The translations under genes and the position numbers were made by a program. A stretch of DNA of 10,439 bases from Sphaerochaetaceae bacterium (GTDB taxonomy: Bacteria; Spirochaetota; Spirochaetia; Sphaerochaetales; Sphaerochaetaceae). This document shows positions 5,413 through 10,439 of the stretch, in pieces. The DNA lies in the NCBI GenBank assembly GCA_016302165.1, contig JAEDOD010000063.1, positions 1 through 10,439 of the forward strand, in the 5' to 3' direction. The notes beneath the pieces were generated by a model, which was not told where the DNA came from, did no database searches, and saw nothing but the letters and a program-made list of their open reading frames with translations. Numbering within the stretch: position 1 is the first letter of the stretch; every line of letters begins with the position of its first letter.

Positions 5413-7195
5413 AAATTTCCTCCAGGGAAGTAATATAACCTCCAATTGTCTCGATGGTGTCCAGAAGAGGAGCGGAAGTGGAGATGTCGACACCAGCCTT
5501 CTTTGCCAGCTCCAGTGGAGTCAGGGTGCTGCCGGAAGCCAATACACTCTTCCAGTCCTCCACAGCCTTCTCTCCTTCCCTTTCGATTCTCTTCACCACT
5601 TCCGTTGCAATTGTCAGGCCTGCCGAATATGTGTAGGAATAGAGACCCATGTAGTAGTGGGGCTGCCTCATCCATGTAAGCTCAGCGCCTTCTGTAAGAA
5701 CAACATCATCTCCCCAGAACTTCTCCAGGACTCCCTTATATATGGACTTCAATGTATCTGCCTGGACTGAGCCACCCTGGTCAATGATTCTATACACTTC
5801 ACGCTGGTATGCAGCCTCAAGGAGGTGTGTGACGAAGTTATGGTAGTAAGTGTTGTTGATGATGTTGTCCAGAACCCAGCCCTTGAACCTTCTGTCGTCG
5901 CTTCTCTTCAGAAGACTATGGGCAAGAAGAAGCTCATTGATGGTGGATGGAGCCTCCACAAAATATGAAGATACTTCGTTGTCCAGGATGGACTGGTTCT
6001 CAGAGGCGGCCTTGAAGTGGCCGGCGTGTCCCAGTTCGTGGACAGCTGTGAACACATCGCTCATTCTTCCGTTCCAGCTGAGAAGGATGAAGGAGCCCTT
6101 TCTGTATGGGGAAGCGCAGAAGCCTCCTGTGCTCTTTCCCTGGTTGCGGGCCCTGTCGAACCAACGGTTGGTGAAAGCTTCACGTACTGTCGCAAGGTAA
6201 TCTTCTCCCAGGACAGAAAGGCCCTCCAGGGCATAATCCTCACACTCTTTCCAGGTGACAGAGGGAGAGTAGTCGCTGTCTAGAGGCACCAGAAGATCCG
6301 GGTATGTCATTTCCTTGAGGCCCAGAACCTTCTTCTTTAGCCTGGCATACCTTCTCATATGGGGAGAAAGCTTATCCATTATCAGATCTATCTGCCTGTC
6401 ATACATCTCCCTTGTCACCTTCTGGGGAAAGAGGAGATAGTCGAAGACAGAATCAAAGCCCTTAAGGGATGAAAGAATCTTCTCCTTCCTGCACTGCGCG
6501 TTGTAGAGAGAAGCTGTAGTGTTCTCATATTTCCTTATGACAGAAGAGAATTCCTTGAAAGCTGTCCGCCTTATCCCCTCATCTTTCTCATACTGGTAGT
6601 CATCTTCAAATAGGGAGTATCCCAAAGGATAGGTCTTTCCTTCCACAGTAAAGGAAGGGAATGTCATATCAGCCAGCTTTGCCATGTTGTAGGTTTCGTA
6701 GGGAGTTTCAAGTATGGGCGAGAGAAGGGACAGAATCTCCTCTCCCTCCTCCTTCAGCCTATGAGGCTTTTCACGAAGAATATCCGAAATGAAGGTCCTG
6801 TTGCTTTCGCTCTTCTCTGCGGCTTCCCTTAGCACTTCCTCGCTGTTGGATGAGATTTCATCCTTCAAAAATGATGTCATGCCCTCCAGTTCAGAGAGAA
6901 GCATTCTGTCCCAGCCATAGTCCTCCTGAGCCTTCTGGTCATAGTAGTCTACAGAGGAGGCAAGCTCAGAATAGTTCAGCACCAGACTAAGGCTCGTGTA
7001 GTACTCCTGATATAGGTCTACAGCCTTATTGATCATTTCTGCTGTATTGATAGTGCCTTTCAAGGCTCTTATCTCTTCCGCCTTTCTTCTGGCCTTGGCC
7101 CTTTCCTCTTCATACTCTTCCCTATTTCTAAAAAGGAGAGTCAGGTCCCAGGTCTCTTCCAAAGGTACGTCTTTTCTCATGTTAAGTTCTGCCAT
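5405..7195 (-). CDS. pepF: Oligoendopeptidase F (M3B zinc peptidase)
   Basis: A 596-residue cytosolic metallopeptidase of the usual PepF length (about 600). It cleaves short oligopeptides, recycling peptides taken up or released by other proteases. The N-terminal RKDVPLEETWDLTLLF (residues 7-22) is the common PepF opening. The catalytic M3 motif is HELGHAGH (386-393), with His386, Glu387 and His390; Glu414 in FVEAPSTINE (412-421), 24 residues later, is the third zinc ligand. GGFCASPYRKGSFILLSWNG (357-376) precedes the active site and the PHYYMGLYSYTYSAGL region lies downstream, both typical of the M3B branch. AGGAG (7202-7206) lies 6 nt before the ATG. It is the first gene of the minus-strand cluster and its last 8 nt overlap the DUF2200 gene. 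There is no signal peptide, as expected for an intracellular peptidase. Confidence 0.95.
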   Translation of the reverse strand: MAELNMRKDVPLEETWDLTLLFRNREEYEEERAKARRKAEEIRALKGTINTAEMINKAVDLYQEYYTSLSLVLNYSELASSVDYYDQKAQEDYGWDRMLLSELEGMTSFLKDEISSNSEEVLREAAEKSESNRTFISDILREKPHRLKEEGEEILSLLSPILETPYETYNMAKLADMTFPSFTVEGKTYPLGYSLFEDDYQYEKDEGIRRTAFKEFSSVIRKYENTTASLYNAQCRKEKILSSLKGFDSVFDYLLFPQKVTREMYDRQIDLIMDKLSPHMRRYARLKKKVLGLKEMTYPDLLVPLDSDYSPSVTWKECEDYALEGLSVLGEDYLATVREAFTNRWFDRARNQGKSTGGFCASPYRKGSFILLSWNGRMSDVFTAVHELGHAGHFKAASENQSILDNEVSSYFVEAPSTINELLLAHSLLKRSDDRRFKGWVLDNIINNTYYHNFVTHLLEAAYQREVYRIIDQGGSVQADTLKSIYKGVLEKFWGDDVVLTEGAELTWMRQPHYYMGLYSYTYSAGLTIATEVVKRIEREGEKAVEDWKSVLASGSTLTPLELAKKAGVDISTSAPLLDTIETIGGYITSLEEIFG

Positions 7196-7237
7196 TGTAA
7201 TCTCCTTTCCCTATCTTAGCTATTGAAGGCGGAATGT

Positions 7238-7257
7238 AAAAGTGCCCCGAAGGGCAC
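7238..7257 (-). terminator. Intrinsic terminator of the ABC transporter operon
   Basis: On the minus strand GTGCCC (7257-7252), loop TTCG (7251-7248) and GGGCAC (7247-7242) form a perfect 6-bp GC-rich stem with a UUCG loop, followed by TTTT (7241-7238). It begins 4 nt after the permease stop codon. This separates the ABC operon from pepF downstream, so pepF should have its own promoter in the remaining 42 nt (7196-7237). It has no T-tract on the plus strand. Confidence 0.8.
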
Positions 7258-7260
7258 CAC

Positions 7261-8868
7261 CTAGAGCTCCTTGAACTTCTTCACTCCCTCGTTGATGCAC
7301 CAGAGATATGTAAGTACATCCAACACAAGAAGCAGAGCTGTCATAGCTATCTTCCATATTACCGGAGGCATGAAGGAGCGCATAAGATACCAGAGCCCTG
7401 GATAGGCAATGGCCAATACCCAGCCTGAGAAGAGCACGATCATTACAGCCATGCTCTGCTTGATTGGAACCACAGGATTGGTCCAGTCGATGTTGGCACG
7501 GATGGTTCCCATCATCATTCCAAAGGAAGAAATCAGATATGAAAAGCCAAGGGTATAGACTATCACCAGGACCATATCCAAGGCTTCCATCTTCAGCATT
7601 ATGGTTCCCACCACAGCAAGAATCAGGGCAGGAAAAGCATTGACTGAAAAATGGAAATCGATCTTGCTTCTCATGAGGAGCTTTCCGTCCAGAGGCGAAG
7701 ACCTTAGGATCCAGATATTTTTTCCTTCAAGAGACATGCTGGGAGCCGCTCCACAGTCTACGCTGATGATTGAAGCCATCATGGCTGAAGCCACCATAGG
7801 AATGAGAGGAGCATATTCTGTGGTTTTTATCATCTCCAATAATGGCATTACATCCTTTGCCTTAAAGATAAGCACCACTGCCAGCACAGGCATTATGATG
7901 ATTCCCAGTCCTGCGTTCAAAGCATAGGTTGGAATTGAAATAAATCTCTTTCCTTCCAGCTTCCAGAGAGCCCAATACTGGCTCACCCTCTTGCCTTTTA
8001 GTCCTGTATACTTCTTCTTTTCGCTTCTGTCTGAAGAAGTAGTGATCTTCTTGAATGATATGGACAGTACATATACGCAGATAGCGAAAGTTATGGTGGA
8101 GAAAGCAGCAAATACAATTGTATCCAGAGTATCTCCCACTCCAGCCATACCGAAGGCGTAGGCAGGATAGAAGCCGCTTCTGATGTTGCGGCTGAAAGCT
8201 TCGGCATTCATTATCAGGGAAGTGATGAAATCACTGAGCTTCGTGCAGAAGAAGTAGTAGGCTCCGAAGAATACTACACTCAGCACGATGACAGCTATGT
8301 TCTTATGCTTCAGCTTAGTGGAAAGGAGAGCCACCAGCCATCCAAGTATACAGGTCAGTGTTGTAATGAAGATTCCCAGGAAAAGGAATACCAATATCTG
8401 ATACAGGAGGGCCGGGAAAACCGGAACCACAGAGGAGCCGCCGCTGATCCAGAACACAGCCACAGCTGGAATGAACACCATACCTTCATACAACAGCCCC
8501 AGAAGGAACACTACCACCATCCTGCTTATGAGGATCCTGGAAGGAGGGATAGGCAGAGACAGCAGCATTTCATTGTCTTTTGCCTTGTAGAGCATGGAGT
8601 AGGTGTTGAACACATCTCCAAACACTCCCAGTGCCAGAGCCAGCATTCCCATGATTGCAAAGTAGAACCAGCCAAGGCCGCTGGAAATGAGAGGACTCAG
8701 ACCAAAGCCCATGCCGGCGAACATTCCCATCATGATGATAATCAGGAACACAAAGAGAAGGATGAAGGATATGGTCTTTCCTTTGCTATATCCCTTTCCA
8801 GACTTCTGGTTGATGAAATAGGTTCTGAAAAGGTTCTTCATCTCCTTCTTTACCAAAAGCTTGACCAT
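7261..8868 (-). CDS. ABC exporter permease, large putative ABC transporter permease subunit family
   Basis: A 535-residue integral membrane protein that should form the channel partner of the ATPase encoded just upstream. The start is ATG 8868: GGAGGAG (8873-8879) lies 4 nt before it and the ATPase stop is 1 nt away (TAATATG). A TTG at 8901 is in frame but inside the ATPase gene. About a dozen hydrophobic segments are visible, for example at 33-53, 66-84, 114-140, 155-183, 190-208, 248-270, 313-336, 355-372, 411-425, 431-455, 471-490 and 503-522. The phrases DNEMLLSLPIPPSRILISR (98-116), LWKLEGKRFISIP (301-313) and MSLEGKNIWILRSSPLDGK (378-396) fit the large permease family I recall as PF16949. 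Family members work with a single ATPase in a two-gene cassette; the exported substrate is unknown, with lipids, peptides or drugs all possible. Confidence 0.85.
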   Translation of the reverse strand: MVKLLVKKEMKNLFRTYFINQKSGKGYSKGKTISFILLFVFLIIIMMGMFAGMGFGLSPLISSGLGWFYFAIMGMLALALGVFGDVFNTYSMLYKAKDNEMLLSLPIPPSRILISRMVVVFLLGLLYEGMVFIPAVAVFWISGGSSVVPVFPALLYQILVFLFLGIFITTLTCILGWLVALLSTKLKHKNIAVIVLSVVFFGAYYFFCTKLSDFITSLIMNAEAFSRNIRSGFYPAYAFGMAGVGDTLDTIVFAAFSTITFAICVYVLSISFKKITTSSDRSEKKKYTGLKGKRVSQYWALWKLEGKRFISIPTYALNAGLGIIIMPVLAVVLIFKAKDVMPLLEMIKTTEYAPLIPMVASAMMASIISVDCGAAPSMSLEGKNIWILRSSPLDGKLLMRSKIDFHFSVNAFPALILAVVGTIMLKMEALDMVLVIVYTLGFSYLISSFGMMMGTIRANIDWTNPVVPIKQSMAVMIVLFSGWVLAIAYPGLWYLMRSFMPPVIWKIAMTALLLVLDVLTYLWCINEGVKKFKEL

Positions 8869-8869
8869 A

Positions 8870-9574
8870 TTACTCCTCCAGCTCAAGGAATACAGACTCA
8901 AGGGAGCTGTCTCCCCTGACCTCTTCCATAGTTCCGCTCTTTATGAGCTTTCCGCCCTTGATGATGGCAATCTTGTCACAAAGCTTTTCAGCCACTTCCA
9001 GTACGTGTGTGGAGAAGAAGATTGCTCCTCCCTCATCGCATCTCTGTCTCATGATTTCTTTCAACAGGTGGGAGGCAATAGGGTCCAGACCGACAAATGG
9101 CTCATCCATGATTATAAGCTTTGGTTCATGGACCAGGGCTGATATGACAGCCAGCTTCTGCTTCATGCCATGGGAGTAGGAGGAGATTACAGAGTTCAGG
9201 TCATCCTTCAAAAGGAATGCATCTGCATATTTCTCGATTCTCTCTTTTCTTTCCTTGTCTCCTACACCGAAAATGTCTGAAATGAAGGAAAGGTACTGTA
9301 GTCCTGTCATAAACTCATAGAGGTCAGGGTTGTCTGGAATGTAGGCGATGTCCTTCTTGCACTCCAGACTATTGGTCCTTACGCTTTTTCCATCGATGTA
9401 GATCTCCCCTTCATCGAAGTCAAGAATACCCACAACACTTTTGATGGTAGTGGTCTTTCCTGCACCATTGTGGCCGATGAATCCATATATCTCTCCCTTC
9501 TGGATGTGGAGGGAAAGATCATCTACGGCCTTCTTCTCGCCGTATTTCTTTGTCAAGTGCTCTATTCTAAGCAT
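8870..9574 (-). CDS. ABC transporter ATP-binding protein (exporter type)
   Basis: A 234-residue cytosolic ATPase that powers the adjacent permease. All ABC motifs are intact: Walker A GHNGAGKT (residues 34-41), Q-loop region around 79-86 (IPDNPDLY, Asp where many ABC proteins have Gln), signature SYSHGMKQK (132-140, SHGMKQ in place of SGGQQ as is usual in this exporter class), Walker B LIIMDEP (153-159) with Glu158 catalytic, D-loop GLDP (162-165) and switch His190. A TTG 33 nt upstream is in frame, but the ATG at 9574 opens the canonical MLRIEHLTKKYG and has AAGGA 8 nt before it. It resembles the ATPases of YtrB/BcrA/Nat-type exporters, and the permease follows after 1 nt. The gene has its own candidate promoter and dyad rather than relying only on read-through from the nucleoside phosphorylase gene. 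Confidence 0.93.
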   Translation of the reverse strand: MLRIEHLTKKYGEKKAVDDLSLHIQKGEIYGFIGHNGAGKTTTIKSVVGILDFDEGEIYIDGKSVRTNSLECKKDIAYIPDNPDLYEFMTGLQYLSFISDIFGVGDKERKERIEKYADAFLLKDDLNSVISSYSHGMKQKLAVISALVHEPKLIIMDEPFVGLDPIASHLLKEIMRQRCDEGGAIFFSTHVLEVAEKLCDKIAIIKGGKLIKSGTMEEVRGDSSLESVFLELEE

Positions 9575-9586
9575 AACTTCTTCCTT

Positions 9587-9613
9587 TGGTCGAAAGACCA
9601 GGTGCAAGGCACC
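9587..9613 (-). other. Tandem hairpins in the leader of the ABC operon
   Basis: In the minus-strand leader GGTGC-CTT-GCACC (9613-9601) is directly followed by TGGTC-TTTC-GACCA (9600-9587): two perfect 5-bp stems with 3- and 4-nt loops and no base between them. The second ends right where the AAGGA ribosome binding site (9586-9582) begins. The stems could stack, protect the 5' end, or influence ribosome access. There is no U-tract, so they are not terminators. The inverted repeats are directly visible; function is a guess. Confidence 0.5.
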
Positions 9614-9627
9614 ATTGTTTTCATTAC

Positions 9628-9644
9628 GATATCATTTTGATATC
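9628..9644. promoter_or_regulatory. Perfect dyad GATATCA-N3-TGATATC, candidate operator over the ABC promoter
   Basis: GATATCA (9628-9634) and TGATATC (9638-9644) form a perfect 7-bp inverted repeat around TTT. On the minus strand it covers the candidate -10 hexamer (9639-9634) and the probable start region, where a bound dimeric repressor would block RNA polymerase. ABC exporter cassettes of this type are often controlled by GntR/YtrA-like, MarR-like or TetR-like repressors, but no regulator gene is in the window. Confidence 0.5.
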
Positions 9645-9662
9645 AGATAAGCTAATTGTCAA
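9634..9662 (-). promoter_or_regulatory. Candidate sigma-70-type promoter for the ABC operon
   Basis: A perfect -35 TTGACA (9662-9657) lies within the last codons of the nucleoside phosphorylase gene and overlaps its final Ile, Asp and Asn codons. After 17 nt comes CAAAAT (9639-9634), which matches the -10 consensus at 4 of 6. Transcription would start near 9627, giving a leader of about 50 nt that contains the tandem hairpins. The weak -10 with a perfect -35 is consistent with a controlled promoter. Confidence 0.45.
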
Positions 9663-10407
9663 TACTGAGCCCTTTTGCTGTTTCCATGGCAAGAGCAAGC
9701 TTCAGGGCGTTATGGTTGGCACCCATCAGGTTTGAGGCCCTCCACTCTTCTTCAAGGCTGTCTCCACTTTCAAGGAAAGCATAGAAATGCCAGTTGTGGT
9801 GTATTGCTACGCTTGCGGCTCCTGCAATCTCCATTTCCACAGCGATGCACCCTTCAGCCCTTCTCTCTTCTGCGGCCCTCCTGGTCTCCCGGTAGAAAGC
9901 ATCTGTGGTCCAGGTTCTCCCCAAAACATAAGGCACCTTAAGGGAAGCGAAGACTTTCTCCACTGTCCTCCACCCTTCCAGCTCTACATAGTCCCCTTTC
10001 TCCAGGTAGTGATAGCTAAGGCCCTCGTCCCTGTAGGCTGAGGTTGGGATAATGAACTTTCCCTTTGTCTTATCTTCATCCAGAGTGCCAGCGGAACCAA
10101 AGAGGATAAAGCTCTCAGCTCCTGTCAGGGCGTGGGCATCTTCCATAAAGCCTCCGCAGGCTGGAGCGCCCACTGTGGAAAGAAAGATTCCCACTCTCCT
10201 TCCTTCAATGGGGAGAGAGATGATGTCATACTTTCCAGAAGCGGCTGAAAGCGTTCCAACCACCTTCGAGCCTTCCATATTCCTGGCCTCCTGGAATATT
10301 TTCCAGGAAAAGGTGATGAGGCACACATCAAGAAGCTTTTCACTCCGCCTATAGATCATCTCCGGCTTGATTATGGGTTCTTCAAGGGAGAAGGAATCAG
10401 TAATCAT
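9652..10407 (-). CDS. Nucleoside phosphorylase family protein (uridine phosphorylase-like)
   Basis: A 251-residue cytosolic enzyme of the PNP/UDP phosphorylase superfamily, which splits a nucleoside with phosphate into a base and ribose 1-phosphate. AAGGAG (10413-10418) lies 5 nt before the ATG. Visible superfamily elements are VGAPACGG (residues 79-86), GSAGTL (104-109, the phosphate/base loop), RDEGLSYHY (126-134, close to the RDEGTSYHY of uridine phosphorylase-like proteins), TTDAFYRET (167-175) and CIAVEMEIA (187-195), whose Glu-Met-Glu binds the ribose. The pattern favours the uridine phosphorylase-like branch (COG2820 in my recollection) over hexameric purine nucleoside phosphorylase or MTA/SAH nucleosidase, but the exact base preference cannot be assigned. 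No terminator separates it from the ABC operon, so some read-through is likely. Confidence 0.82.
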   Translation of the reverse strand: MITDSFSLEEPIIKPEMIYRRSEKLLDVCLITFSWKIFQEARNMEGSKVVGTLSAASGKYDIISLPIEGRRVGIFLSTVGAPACGGFMEDAHALTGAESFILFGSAGTLDEDKTKGKFIIPTSAYRDEGLSYHYLEKGDYVELEGWRTVEKVFASLKVPYVLGRTWTTDAFYRETRRAAEERRAEGCIAVEMEIAGAASVAIHHNWHFYAFLESGDSLEEEWRASNLMGANHNALKLALAMETAKGLSIDN

Positions 10408-10439
10408 GGTTTCTCCTTTTTGGAGATGATAGCCATTCT

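Noticed and set aside
5175..5675. Minus-strand open frame overlapping pepF and the DUF2200 gene
   Set aside because: It is in a third frame across two well-supported genes, with no ribosome binding site or family resemblance.
8305..8919. Plus-strand open frame of 204 codons opposite the ABC permease gene
   Set aside because: The product is extremely rich in His, Gln and Glu, as expected for the complement of a hydrophobic membrane protein; the permease and ATPase on the other strand are clearly real.
10404..10439. Possible C-terminal end of a further upstream minus-strand gene overlapping the nucleoside phosphorylase start by ATGA
   Set aside because: A 12-codon frame ending at TGA (10406-10404) is open to the right edge, but another frame is open there too and there is too little sequence to support a gene.

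Overview
The window looks like an ordinary bacterial chromosome segment: tightly packed genes, strong AGGAG-type ribosome binding sites, 4-8 nt gene overlaps, moderate GC by eye (not counted), and arginine coded mainly by AGA/AGG. The gene set (a YgeY-type M20 hydrolase, a split chromate-type transporter, oligoendopeptidase F, a uridine phosphorylase-like enzyme) suits a host-associated anaerobe, either a spirochaete or a Bacillota/clostridial lineage. I cannot decide between these from the sequence. There is no rRNA, tRNA, CRISPR array, insertion sequence or phage gene, and no gene-free stretch longer than about 205 bp.

Layout. (1) 1-988, minus: a YgeY-like putative selenium-metabolism hydrolase whose C-terminus lies beyond the left edge. 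(2) 989-1193: a divergent control region with a candidate promoter and a TGTTGCA direct repeat at helical spacing. (3) 1194-2296, plus: two half-size CHR-family transporter genes overlapping by ATGA, ending at a UUCG-loop hairpin that sits in a convergent gap. (4) 7195 down to 2325, minus: a five-gene cluster reading pepF, a DUF2200 gene, a GNAT acetyltransferase, a CmpB-type (putative ABC-transporter type IV) membrane protein, and an M50/site-2-protease-like membrane protease. All junctions overlap except the 61-nt gap after the acetyltransferase. (5) 9574 down to 7261, minus: an ABC exporter pair (ATPase, then a 535-residue permease) with its own candidate promoter, a dyad over the -10 element, a structured leader and a clear intrinsic terminator. 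(6) 10407 down to 9652, minus: a nucleoside phosphorylase-family enzyme.

How they fit together. The ABC pair should form one membrane complex, and the two CHR halves another. The pepF cluster mixes cytosolic peptide turnover and N-acetylation with an integral-membrane protease that is translationally coupled to a CmpB-type membrane partner; this is the least understood part. The YgeY-like gene may mark the edge of a purine or selenium-linked catabolic cluster to the left. I see no wholly new system. The best leads are the protease/CmpB pair, a 10-bp tandem repeat that controls whether the acetyltransferase stays separate from or fuses to the membrane protein, and the operator-like dyad at the ABC promoter.

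Several genes have long upstream open extensions with TTG or ATG codons. I chose starts by Shine-Dalgarno placement and family length, and give the reason in each entry.
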